Shown piece after piece: positions 30,056 to 39,100 of a stretch of DNA of 64,000 bases (position 1 is its first letter; each line of letters opens with the position of its first letter). The stretch lies in NCBI GenBank assembly GCA_963813555.1, contig CAWEZX010000006.1:248001-312000 (forward strand). Direction: 5' to 3'. The translations under genes and the position numbers were made by a program. The notes under the pieces were generated by a model that ran no database searches, was not told the DNA's origin, and worked only from the letters and a program-made list of their open reading frames with translations. This DNA is from Roseiarcus sp963813555. Lineage in GTDB: Bacteria; Pseudomonadota; Alphaproteobacteria; Rhizobiales; Beijerinckiaceae.

Positions 30056-30447
30056 AGGCCGTGTGGGCGCTTGAAGACCCATGCGAGCGCTTGTTTTTGC
30101 GGCCAAATTGGCGCCGGCGGAACTGACCGGCGCCTACGCGGCGTTACTTAGCGACAGCGCGTCCCCGTGCAAACGGACCCCTTGTTAGAGTTTTACGAAA
30201 ACAGCGCAGGATTGCTTTAGTGCTAAGAATGCACGCGTGTTCAGTATTAGAGCCGAAAGGTCGCCATCTTAAACTTTAGTTTAGACAGCTTGTTGGTCGT
30301 TTTCGGCGCTGACGACTGCGGCGCAGAAGAAGGCGCGAAATCGTGATCGGCTGAGACCTTGTGTATCGGCAATGTCGATCTAACTCAAAGGACAAAGGGG
30401 GCGTTCCCGCGGCGCGCCGCGTCGCACAGCATGAAAGGGTGGTCATC
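30056..30447. other. Divergent intergenic region upstream of groES and the histidine-rich gene
   Basis: About 390 bases without a gene, locally AT-rich near 30180-30300. It must hold the promoter of the rightward gene at 30448, but I could not assign one with confidence. Confidence 0.35.
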
Positions 30448-31080
30448 ATGATCCATGTCCCCGTTCGCGCTTCAGCCATCGCGCTAGGCGCAGCCGCTTT
30501 TGTCCTATCGGCGCCGCTTTCCGCTGCGAATGCAGCGACTGTCGCTCCCCATGCCGCTCACTATCAGCATGCCACTCACTATCAGCATGTCGCTCACTCG
30601 CGTGTCGCGCACGGGTTGCACGGGTATGTCGCACGTGGCCACGCAGGCCATCGCCATTACGTTTGGCGAAACGGACACCGCTACGTATACGACTATGGCT
30701 ATAATCCCGGCGCGGCGGTCGCAGCCGGAGCGGTTGGCGGAGTTGCGGCCGGTTATCCGTATTCCTGCGACTATTACTACTCCGGGCCGTACGGCGGGTG
30801 CGACTACGGCGACTACGCCGACTATGGTGACTACGGGCCGTTTTTCGGCCTCTTTGGCTTTGGCCCCGGCTTCGACGGGCGCCATTTCGACCACGGGTTC
30901 CACGGTCGCCAATTTGGCTTCGGCCACGGCTTCCACGGAAACGGCGCTCGGTTCGCGAACGGAAACTTCGGCCACGGCTTTGGCGGCGGCCACTTCGGCG
31001 GCTTTGGCGGCGGCGGCGGCCACTTCGGTGGCTTTGGCGGCGGCGGGCACTTCGGCGGCGGTGGCGGCGGGCACCGTTAG
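30448..31080 (+). CDS. Exported histidine/glycine-rich protein
   Basis: 210 residues from ATG 30448. The signal peptide (SAIALGAAAFVLSAPLSAANA) is followed by repeats of HYQHATHYQHVAHS type, then HRHYVWRNGHRYVYDYG. Next come a small hydrophobic GAAVAAGAVGGVAAG segment and a C-terminus built of GHFGGFGGGG-type repeats. Histidine-rich low-complexity tails can bind metal, but no function is known. The following gene at 31294 shares the signal peptide and the 'GHRY ... GVAGG' core, so the two are tandem paralogues. A strong terminator follows. Confidence 0.75.
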   Translation: MIHVPVRASAIALGAAAFVLSAPLSAANAATVAPHAAHYQHATHYQHVAHSRVAHGLHGYVARGHAGHRHYVWRNGHRYVYDYGYNPGAAVAAGAVGGVAAGYPYSCDYYYSGPYGGCDYGDYADYGDYGPFFGLFGFGPGFDGRHFDHGFHGRQFGFGHGFHGNGARFANGNFGHGFGGGHFGGFGGGGGHFGGFGGGGHFGGGGGGHR

Positions 31081-31103
31081 CATACCACGCTTCACCTTCG
31101 GCT

Positions 31104-31136
31104 TCGGGCGGCCCCTCGGGCCGCCCGATTTCGTTT
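31104..31136 (+). terminator. Rho-independent terminator after the histidine-rich gene
   Basis: TCGGGCGGCCC, loop CTC, GGGCCGCCCGA, an 11-bp perfect stem, then TTTCGTTT. It separates the two paralogous genes transcriptionally. Confidence 0.85.
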
Positions 31137-31293
31137 GTCGAACCACTTCGGGGTCGAACCACGTTGGTAAAGCCGGTGCGATTTGCGCTGCCTGATTCCA
31201 GGTTTGGGGAACTGTTTGATCGGGGCGCGCGTTTCTTAAAGCAGGAAGGGCCACTTGCGGCCCGCACCGCCCGATCAAACGAAGGAGGTCATG

Positions 31294-31728
31294 ATGACCT
31301 ACAGTGCTCCTCGAACCTCGGCCATCGCTTTTGGCGTCGCCGCTTTTGTTTCGTTGTCCACTCTTTCAGTCGCGCGCGCTGATTCGTCTGCGGAGCCGGC
31401 GCCTACGCCAAGCGCGCCCGCGCTGACCGCGAACCCTGCGCCGGCGTCAACCGCGGCTGCGCCCTCGCTCAGTGAGCCGGCGCCCACGCCAGGCTGGGCG
31501 GAATCGGGACCTCACGGGGCGACGGTTGCTCAGCATCCTTACGACCGCCGCCATGCCCATCGCCGCTACGCATACCGGACGGGCCATCGCTACAACGACA
31601 ACCCAGTGACGACGGCCGCGACCGGAGTGGCCGGCGGCGTCGCCGATTTGGGTTCAATTGCAGCCTATCCGTTCTACTGCTTCCCGAACTACGGCTCCTG
31701 CTCGGTCCGGGTGCCGTACCGGTATTGA
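31294..31728 (+). CDS. Exported alanine/proline-rich protein, paralogue of the preceding gene
   Basis: 144 residues. A perfect AGGAGGT at 31283-31289 favours the ATG at 31294 over the one at 31291. The signal peptide SAIAFGVAAFVSLSTLSVARA is followed by a low-complexity linker (EPAPTPSAPALTANPAPAS), and then RRYAYRTGHRYND and GVAGGVADLG, matching the core of the upstream protein, with a short cysteine-containing end. Function unknown; it looks like a small cell-envelope protein. Confidence 0.75.
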   Translation: MTYSAPRTSAIAFGVAAFVSLSTLSVARADSSAEPAPTPSAPALTANPAPASTAAAPSLSEPAPTPGWAESGPHGATVAQHPYDRRHAHRRYAYRTGHRYNDNPVTTAATGVAGGVADLGSIAAYPFYCFPNYGSCSVRVPYRY

Positions 31729-31904
31729 AGCAAGCGCGCCCCCTAGGCGGCGGCGGATTTATGAGCTCTCGGCGATTCGGAGGAATCGCTTAAGCCACTG
31801 AAATAATGGGCGCGCGTAAACTTGTGCGCGGCCGCGCCGCTCGCACAGAGTTGCTTGTGCGGGGTTGCAAGCGAAAGCCACAAAGCGGGAGGCCAGCGCG
31901 TCTG

Positions 31905-32288
31905 TCAAGCCGCTTTGAGCAGGCGCTCAACCTCGCTGACCAACTCCCGGAGATGAAAGGGTTTAGAAAGGATCCGAGCGTCCTTGGGCGCGGCGTTGTC
32001 TGGATTGAGAGCCACCGCGGCGAAGCCAGTGATGAACATGACCTTGATTTCCGGGTCGAGCTCGGTCGCGCGGCGCGCGAGTTCGATGCCGTCCATCTCG
32101 GGCATGACGATATCGGTCAGCAGCAGCTCGAACGGCTCCTCGCGCAACCGATTGTAAGCAGACAGGCCATTGTCGAAAGAGGTCACGGCGTAGCCGGCGT
32201 TCTGCAGCGCCTTCACGAGGAAGCGGCGCATGTCGTTATCGTCCTCCGCGAGCAATATTTTGGCGGAGATCTCGATCGGCGTCTGCAT
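31905..32288 (-). CDS. cpdR: Cell-cycle response regulator CpdR
   Basis: 127 residues from ATG 32288: a lone receiver domain without an output domain. The acidic pocket is Glu15, Asp16 and Asp17 (AEDDND), the phosphoacceptor Asp59 (LLTDIVMP) and Lys109 (LSKPF). The sequence GFAAVALNPDNAAPKDARILSKPFHLRELV is the CpdR hallmark. Unphosphorylated CpdR directs ClpXP to degrade cell-cycle proteins such as CtrA's regulators in alphaproteobacteria; the CckA-ChpT relay phosphorylates it. Confidence 0.95.
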   Translation of the reverse strand: MQTPIEISAKILLAEDDNDMRRFLVKALQNAGYAVTSFDNGLSAYNRLREEPFELLLTDIVMPEMDGIELARRATELDPEIKVMFITGFAAVALNPDNAAPKDARILSKPFHLRELVSEVERLLKAA

Positions 32289-32433
32289 CACTGTCCCCTG
32301 GCGCGCCTCGCAACCTTGCGGCGCCTCAGTAAAGATTTATTGAATTCGCAGCCAAGGCTCGCTTCGCGCGAGATTTTAAGCGATATGATAAAGCCGAACG
32401 GGGCGCTTGGAGCAAGCGCTCGTCGGAGGCCCG

Positions 32434-33321
32434 ATGGAACAAGTCGAGGGCACGTCAGTCCAGGACTTCGATCGTCCGTTCGAGACGATTGAGCCGGCCC
32501 GGTTGGCTTCGCCTCTGGTTTTTAGCTCGCCCCATTCCGGCTCCGCCTATCCGCCGCGCTTTCTCGCCGCCTCCCGCCTGGATCCCCTGACCCTGCGCCG
32601 GTCGGAAGACGCCTTCGTCGACGAACTGTTCCTGCCTTGCGTCGCACTTGGCGCGCCGCTCCTGCGCGCGCTCTTTCCGCGCGCCTATCTCGACGTAAAT
32701 CGGGAGCCCTACGAACTCGACCCGCAAGTGTTCGAGGGCCGCCTTCCCGAGTTTGCAAACACCCGTTCGCTGCGGGTTGCGGTTGGGCTCGGCACGATTC
32801 CCAGGGTGGTTGGCGATGCCCAGCCGATCTACAAGAAACCTGTACTGATCGCTGACGGTCTTCGCCGGGTCGAGACGCTTTACCGGCCCTATCATGCGCA
32901 ATTGAAAGCCCTGATAGAGCGGGCGCGCGGATGGTTCGGGGTCGCGGTGCTGCTCGATTGTCACTCGATGCCCTCGAACGCCGCCGACGTCAGCGGATTC
33001 GATATCGTGCTCGGCGACCGCTATGGCGCAAGCGCGGCGCCCGCCGTCGTCGACATTCTGGAATCGAGCCTCAAGCGTGCGGGTTATCGCGTTCGCCGAA
33101 ATAAGCCGTTCGCGGGCGGATTTATTACCGAGCACTACGGTGCGCCGGCCGACGGCGCCCATGCGGTTCAAATCGAAATCGCCCGGGCGCTCTATCTCGA
33201 CGAGCGCAGAATTATCCGGACGGAACGGTGGCCGGCGCTCCGGGACGACCTGTTCGCAGCGGCGAAGGCGCTGGCCCTGCAATTCGGCGGCGATACGGAA
33301 GTGGGCTTGGCGGCCGAATGA
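32434..33321 (+). CDS. N-formylglutamate amidohydrolase family protein
   Basis: 295 residues from ATG 32434, preceded by GGAGG. The family begins LVFSSPHSGSAYPPRF and continues with DVNREPYELD, LLDCHSMPS and GGFITEHYG, which hold the metal-binding residues. The archetype HutG releases formate from N-formyl-L-glutamate in histidine degradation, but family members without a hut operon may have other N-acyl substrates. The pairing with hisN downstream is common in Rhizobiales. Confidence 0.88.
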   Translation: MEQVEGTSVQDFDRPFETIEPARLASPLVFSSPHSGSAYPPRFLAASRLDPLTLRRSEDAFVDELFLPCVALGAPLLRALFPRAYLDVNREPYELDPQVFEGRLPEFANTRSLRVAVGLGTIPRVVGDAQPIYKKPVLIADGLRRVETLYRPYHAQLKALIERARGWFGVAVLLDCHSMPSNAADVSGFDIVLGDRYGASAAPAVVDILESSLKRAGYRVRRNKPFAGGFITEHYGAPADGAHAVQIEIARALYLDERRIIRTERWPALRDDLFAAAKALALQFGGDTEVGLAAE

Positions 33322-33430
33322 GGCGCGAATGCCGGCAGGGCGGCGCTGGAAAGCGATAGGCGCGCGCTTGATTTTGCACCGCAGCGCGATCGGGTGCGCC
33401 GCACAAAACACCACAAGCCGCGAAATGGCG
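33322..33430. other. Spacer after the amidohydrolase gene
   Basis: No gene or terminator for the rightward gene is evident before the leftward small-RNA candidate that starts at 33522 and ends at 33431. Confidence 0.3.
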
Positions 33431-33522
33431 AAAAAAGGAGGCCGCCATGTTGCCATGGCGGCCTTGAGTTTAGGGAGGAAACGCCCAAGGAGGGCATATG
33501 CGGCAGGTCATGCCGCACCGCA
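33431..33522 (-). ncRNA. Candidate trans-acting small RNA with anti-Shine-Dalgarno loops
   Basis: Minus-strand order: hairpin 1 TGCGGCA/TGCCGCA (33516-33498), hairpin 2 ATGCCC with loop TCCTT and GGGCGT (33496-33480), a linker containing TTTCCTCCC, then an 11-bp perfect hairpin AGGCCGCCATG/CATGGCGGCCT followed by CCTTTTTT. This is an orphan Rho-independent terminator: no minus-strand gene precedes it. C/U-rich CCTCC motifs exposed in loop and linker recall the alphaproteobacterial sRNAs (alpha-r14 and 'cuckoo' types) that block ribosome binding sites. A possible promoter, TTGCAA and ATATTG, lies just upstream at about 33530-33560. The 5' end is inferred. Confidence 0.5.
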
Positions 33523-33768
33523 ACAATATCGTCGCTGACCGCCGCAGTTGCAAGACTTTTCTTCATCCAAGGGGCAGTCGCCAACCGAATTCCAGGCACT
33601 GTGGCATTCCGGTCAGGGCCCGATCGCAGCGCTAAAAACTCAATTAAGCTTGTTATGACAACGCTCTAGAACGATATAGCTAATACCAATGGACCGATAG
33701 CTATCACAGTCCGCGATAGCAGATATGCACATAAAGCATGGTTTTTCATGCGTCTGTGAGGACTTTGC

Positions 33769-34590
33769 GTGACCACTGTCGACTTTGCAGCCTTCGTTGA
33801 GCGACTCGCACAGGTGTCGGGCGAGGTGATTCTCCCATTTTTTCGCAGCGCGATTCGCGCCGACGACAAGTCGCAGGGGGGCGTGTTCGATCCCGTCACC
33901 GAGGCCGACCGGGGCGCCGAAGCGGCCATGCGACGACTGATCGCGCAGACGTTTCCCGCCCATGGCGTGATCGGAGAGGAATACGGGCCCGATCGCCCCG
34001 AGGCCGAATATGTCTGGGTCCTCGATCCGATCGACGGCACCAAGAGTTTTGTTTCCGGGCTTCCGACCTGGGGCACCCTGATCGGGCTCATGCATCACGG
34101 CCAGCCGGCCTATGGCATGATGGCGCAGCCGTACACGCGCGAGCGGTTCTATGGCGACGGCGCCCGCGCCAACTCGCGCACGCTCGCGCCCTCGCACGGC
34201 GATGCGCCGCCCTCGGAATGGGCGACCCGGAGCCTGCACGCGCGCCCCTGCGCCTCCCTGGCCGAGGCAACGCTGGCGACGACGAGCCCGTTGCTGATTC
34301 GCGACGACGCCGACCGAATGGCGTACGCGCGGGTCGAAAGGCAAGTCCGGCTCACGCGCTATGGCGGCGATTGTTACGCCTATTGCGCGCTGGCGGCGGG
34401 GTTCATCGACCTGGTGATCGAGACCAATTTGAAGCCCCACGACATCGTCGCGCTCGCGCCGATCATCGAGGGGGCGGGCGGCGTGGTGACGACCTGGGAC
34501 GGCGAGAACGCCGCCAAGGGGGGCCGGATCATCGCCGCCGGCGACCGGGCGGTTTACGATCAGGCGCGCAGGCTGCTCCTCCAGGGATAG
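33769..34590 (+). CDS. hisN: Histidinol-phosphatase, inositol monophosphatase family
   Basis: 273 residues from GTG 33769. The metal-binding signature is GEEYG (Glu70/Glu71) and DPIDGTKSF (Asp86, Asp89), with the second metal Asp in PHDIVALAPIIEGAGG. Rhizobiales lack the classical HisB phosphatase and use this enzyme for histidinol-phosphate dephosphorylation. An alternative inositol-1-phosphatase activity cannot be excluded from sequence. Confidence 0.88.
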   Translation: MTTVDFAAFVERLAQVSGEVILPFFRSAIRADDKSQGGVFDPVTEADRGAEAAMRRLIAQTFPAHGVIGEEYGPDRPEAEYVWVLDPIDGTKSFVSGLPTWGTLIGLMHHGQPAYGMMAQPYTRERFYGDGARANSRTLAPSHGDAPPSEWATRSLHARPCASLAEATLATTSPLLIRDDADRMAYARVERQVRLTRYGGDCYAYCALAAGFIDLVIETNLKPHDIVALAPIIEGAGGVVTTWDGENAAKGGRIIAAGDRAVYDQARRLLLQG

Positions 34591-34690
34591 GCCATCCTCA
34601 AGGGCGATCCCCAGCCGGCGGGTGACGACGATCCCGTTACGCGGCGCTCCCGACAAGCCGCAGATACAACCCGGCGCGCGAACTCCTCTC

Positions 34691-34755
34691 AAATAAACGC
34701 AAATAAAGGAAAATAAACGCTCGTAAAATAGCTTTCTTTTACTTACGTTTATTTT
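34691..34755. repeat. AT-rich iteron-like repeats with an imperfect palindrome
   Basis: Three 10-base units in direct succession: AAATAAACGC (34691), AAATAAAGGA (34701), AAATAAACGC (34711). The last lies in an arm AAAATAAACGCTCGTAAAA (34710-34728) that pairs, with three mismatches, to TTTTACTTACGTTTATTTT (34737-34755) across an 8-base loop. The 10-base spacing puts each copy on the same DNA face, as in protein-binding iterons. This is one of the most AT-rich spots in the window. Binding partner unknown. Confidence 0.55.
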
Positions 34756-34803
34756 TTCGAATCGGGACTTTTCAATGGGTTACGGCCGATTCAAATAAAA
34801 ATT

Positions 34804-34969
34804 GTAACTCCCAAGCACCCCCTATTTTTTCGCAGTCGCGAAGGCTTCAGAGCGGGCCCCCGCGAGAACGAAAGTGAATCGCAGAGCGAACAAATAGGAA
34901 TCGGCCGCCGCCTTGAGCGCGCTCCAAGCCTGATTCTCTCGCCACTCAAGGGGGGTGCTTGGGAGTTAC
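34804..34969. repeat. 166-bp element with perfect 19-bp terminal inverted repeats
   Basis: The left end GTAACTCCCAAGCACCCCC (34804-34822) is the exact reverse complement of the right end at 34951-34969. The interior, about 128 bases, has no coding frame. The flanking bases TAAAAATT on the left and TAAAAAAATT on the right are similar and could be a remnant target duplication. This is the architecture of a MITE, or of a long structured RNA. Other genomic copies would decide. Confidence 0.55.
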
Positions 34970-36053
34970 TAAAAAAATTCCGCCGTCGGCTGAAACCCGC
35001 TCTGGTTGTAAAAAGCGGCGCAGCGCGCCGTAAGGCCGCCCTCAACGCAGGCATGGAATTCACGGCGGCCAAGTTCGTCATCACCTGATGACCTTAGCCA
35101 GGATTTCGGCTTTGCGCAAGAAAATGTCTCGGAATTCGCGAATCCCCTTCCTATTCGGACGTATTCTGGGCGGTCGGGGCCTACACCTGTGTTTGCAATG
35201 GACCCAGAAACAGCAGCCCACGCCCTTATTACATTTATTCCTGCGTCAGTTCAGGTTCTTAACAGTTCGAGATAGAGGCGTAAACTACGATCCGCCGACT
35301 AGCCATTTAGGTAATCCTATCGTCTCTTCCGTGATTTCTATTTCCGAGTTGACCATATTATATCTCGGAAACAAGATACATGAGGGGGAGACAAGGCTTG
35401 GGCAGCCTAAGCCCGACTGAGCGAGTGGCGCCATAAACAGGTCGCCGCTGAAATTGACATCCATGCCGAGGCGCTGGCGGCCTTGGTCAGCGACTGGAAC
35501 TCGGCGTCGATGGCGGTCCGTCAGCGCTGACAGCCGCACTACGCCCAACGACTCCGCGACGGACAGCCCTCGATCCTGAGCGCGCCGAACAGTTCCCGTG
35601 CGATTAGCCGCAGGCGAAAGGGACGAGAAGCAGGGCAACACTCCCCCCCGTCCCTGAGGAATCGCTAAGTAAAGTCTGTGGTCTATAGGCTCTGCAAAAA
35701 CCCGCGATCATATGCGCGGAGAACTTGGCGCCCTCTATACCTCGCTTTCATCTAAGCGCCGCTAGCAAGGTCGAGCTAGCTACTCGCTAGCAGCGTCGAT
35801 CTAGCTACGGCTTGATGACGAAGTCAATGGCGGACGGTCCAGGTCAGTCATAATTCCGTTAACTGTTGCAAGCCTGCAACGGTTTGGCGGCGAGGGCGGC
35901 ATGCCACCGTAACTACATTGGCTCGTGTATTCCCTGGATATTGACGAGCTCCCGTTCGCCGTCGTGTGCAAGCGGCTTAACGCTATTTGCGGGTCTGTTC
36001 AAGTTTGTGTAGCAATATCAATGATATGATCGCATGGCTCAGCGTTCCCGTGG
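34970..36053. other. Repeat-rich non-coding accessory DNA
   Basis: About 1.1 kb in which frames are short and lack recognisable protein sequence. A 35-residue open stretch ending at a TGA at 35086-35088 and another ending at 35528-35530 could be gene remnants, but neither is convincing. The lower GC content and many short repeats distinguish it from the neighbouring genes. Confidence 0.4.
35760..35809. repeat. Two tandem 25-base repeats
   Basis: The units at 35760-35784 and 35785-35809 share 21 of 25 bases (both begin CGCTAGCA and contain CTAGCTAC) and each includes CTAG tetranucleotides, which are rare in most proteobacterial DNA. Confidence 0.5.
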
Positions 36054-36076
36054 ATGGCCGGGCCAAGCCCGGCCAT
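36054..36076. repeat. REP-like palindrome
   Basis: ATGGCCGGGC, loop CAA, GCCCGGCCAT, a perfect 10-bp stem. Near-identical GGCCGGG/CCCGGCC palindromes are scattered between genes in Bradyrhizobium and related genomes, so this is probably a dispersed extragenic repeat rather than a terminator. Confidence 0.65.
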
Positions 36077-36180
36077 GACAAAAAACCGAAAGGTGGGCGA
36101 TGCGAAGCGACCGTCAACAGGTAAGGCTATATGAACCCCCGTCAACCGATGCCTGCCGCTGAAGGCGCCACCACTGGCGG

Positions 36181-39100
36181 TCAGGACGCCAGCTCTTCCA
36201 ACAGCGTCCTGGCGTCTTTCAGGTCAAGCGTGTCGAAACCCTCGGCGAACCAGCCATAGACCGGCGCGAGGAGGTTGCGGGCCTCTGCGCGCCGGCCCTG
36301 ATCGCGCCAGAGCCGCGCCAGGCTCGTCGCTGCGCGAAGCTCCCAGGAGCGCGCCAGCTGCGCGCGGGCGATTTCTAGCGCGCGTTCGAAATGGGATTGC
36401 GCCTTCGCGGCGCCCGGCGCCGACGACATCAGTGCGATTTCGCCGGCGGTGCGACGGACCTCGGCTTCCCACCACCTTTCCTTGGTCGTGTCCACCGCGT
36501 TCATCGCTTCGTCGATGCAGCGCCAAGCATCATCGAATTGGTCGAGTTCCGCATAGGCTTTCGCCAAATTTGTTAAGAACCACGGATTCCACAATGTCGC
36601 GCCCGTTGACCGCCACGCGATGATCCCCGAGTTGATCCGGTGGACTGCATCCAAGGCTTTGCCGGTCAAGGCCAATGCGCAACCTTGTAATGCCATTCCG
36701 CTGCCCTTCCACTGCACAGCGCCCTTTTCGTCCGCCAGTGCAACGAGTTCATCGGATTGCGCGTTTGCTGCCGAGTAGTTCCCGCAGAAGATATGGGCAA
36801 AACCTGTGACGGACAGCGCATGCATCAACGTGGCGGCGTGGCCGATCTTGCGCGCATCCCCGAGCGCGTGTTCGAGGTCCGCGAGCGCGGCCTCGGGAAA
36901 GCCAAGCAACCAGAGAGCCAATGTCCGCCAGGATCGGATCGTTATCCCGACCTCTTGGCCAAATCGCGTCGCCAGCGGACGATGCGCGGCAGGATCGTAA
37001 AGCGCGAGCGCCTGATTGTAGTGTGCTCGGCCTCCCGCGATGTCTCCCGTGCACAGCAAAGACGTTGCCATCAAGCGATTCCCGATCATGAGCGGGACTG
37101 TCGCCCCTTGCTTCTCCGCGAGCGCCAGGAACTGCGCCGCAAGCTCGCGCGTCACATCGCCATTGAATGCCACAGTGTTCGCGACCCAGAAGCCGTAGAG
37201 GACCGAGAACAACAGCAGCGGGTCGTCAGGAGGCTCTCCCAGCGCTTCAGCCTGTTCGATGAGCAGGCGTGCCCGTTCCCCAGCCGCCTTGGTTTCCGGC
37301 GCAGCGTACCCTTTGACGTGAACGAGAGGCGCTATAAGCGCGACCTGAAGCTCGATTTGCTTCTGGCGCAGCGCCGGCGTCGCAGGCAAGGACGCGATCT
37401 GGGCAAGCGCACGCGTGATCTGCTCTATGGCTTCGACCAAAGCCGAGCGCTCCAGCGATCTTTGTCCCGCCTTTCCCCACAGGCCGGCAGCTTTCTCGAT
37501 CAGCCCGGCCTCCGTATAGTGACGCGCGAGCAGCTCCGGCTGGGCCTCGGCGACGGCGGCGAATTGGCTTTCGAGAACCTGCGCGATTCGGGCGTGCAGG
37601 GCGCGACGGGGCTCGCGTAGCAGAGTTCCGTAGGCCGCGTCCTGAACGAGCGCGTGCTTGAAGAGATAGGTTGCATGCGGCGGGGGCCCCTGGCGCGATA
37701 GAAGCCCAGACTGGAGGAGCCGGTCGAGCGCCGAATTCAGCTCCTGCCCAGATAGGCCCGCCACAGCGGCGAGCAGCGCATGGGAGAACTCTCGCCCGAT
37801 CGCTGCGCCGACCTGCGCTGTCGCTTTGGCCGCACCCAGCCGGTCGAGCCGCGCCATCAGCGAGGCGTGCAGGCTGGCGGGAACGGCGAGCGCAGGCGAA
37901 GGAACTGCCGCGATCGTTCGCGCCGCCTCGCCCTCGGTCTCCGCCTCCAACACCGCCTTGGTCATCTCCTCCACGAAGAGAGGGATGCCGTCGGCTCGCT
38001 CGATGATGTCCTGCCGGATATGCTCTGGCAGCGTCTTGTTGCCGGCGACCTGCTTGATCAGCGCCATCACTTCGCGCGGCGTCAGCCGATTGATCGTCAG
38101 CGCCGTCACATGTGAACGCCCAACCCAGGGCGCGGCGAATTCCGGCCGGAACGTCACGAACAGCAGAACCCGCAGAGCGTCGATCTTGTCCACGAGCCGG
38201 CCGAACACTTCCAGGCTCGAAGGATCGGTCCAGTGCGCGTCCTCGAAGATCATCAGCATCGGTGACTGGCTCGAGATCACCTCGATCTGGGCGATCAAAG
38301 CCCCCAACGTTTTCTGGCGGCGCTGCTGCGGGGCGAGGTCCAGTGGGGGGTAGCGGCCGTCGTTCGGAATGGACAGCATCTCGGCCATAAGCGCCGCGTC
38401 CTCGCGCGACATTGAGGACCTTGCGAGCGCCACTTCGAGCTTGTCGAGCCTCGTCTTCGCATCATCCTCGCGCGCGAGCTTGGCTGCCCGCTCCATGTGG
38501 CCGATGATCGGATAGAGAGCGCTATCCGTGTGTTGCGGCGAGCAGAAATAGCGCAGCCGCATATGCGGCTCGGCCGCTAGCCGTTCCAGCAATGCCGCCG
38601 AGAGCCTGGACTTGCCGATGCCGGCCTCGCCGGAGAGCAGCACGACCTGCCCGTCGCCCGCCTTCGCCCTCGCCCAGCGCTGCAGCAAAAGTTCGATCTG
38701 TTCCTCACGGCCCACGAGCGGGGTGAGGCCGCCCGGGTGCAGCGCCTCGAAGCGGCTCTCCTGCGAACTCTCTCTCACCGCCATGTAAGCGCGCGTCGGC
38801 CCGGCGACTCCCTTGAGATTTTGCGCGCCGAGGTCTTTTAGGTCGAACAGGTCGCCGAGCAACTTGCGGGTGCCCTCGGCGATGACGACGCTGCCGGGCT
38901 CGGCGATTCCCTGCAGCCGCGCCGCAAGGTTCGGCGTATCGCCGACCACGCCCCGCTCCTGCGCCTCTCCCGAACCCAACAAATCGCCGACGACCACGAT
39001 CCCCGTCGCGATTCCCACCCGCACGTGCAACGCCGTCTCGGCGTAAGTCTCCAGTTTCGGCGCGGCGTCAACGATGGCGAGGCCTGCCCGCACCGCGCGC

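Noticed and set aside
33497..33634. Plus-strand ORF of 45 codons (ATG 33497) with a GGAGGG just upstream
   Set aside because: The apparent ribosome binding site is the complement of the anti-SD motif in the minus-strand small RNA, its spacing is very short, and the peptide looks unstructured.
35088..35420. 110-residue open frame in the repeat-rich region
   Set aside because: No ribosome binding site, no recognisable domain, and stop-poor only by chance in this stretch.
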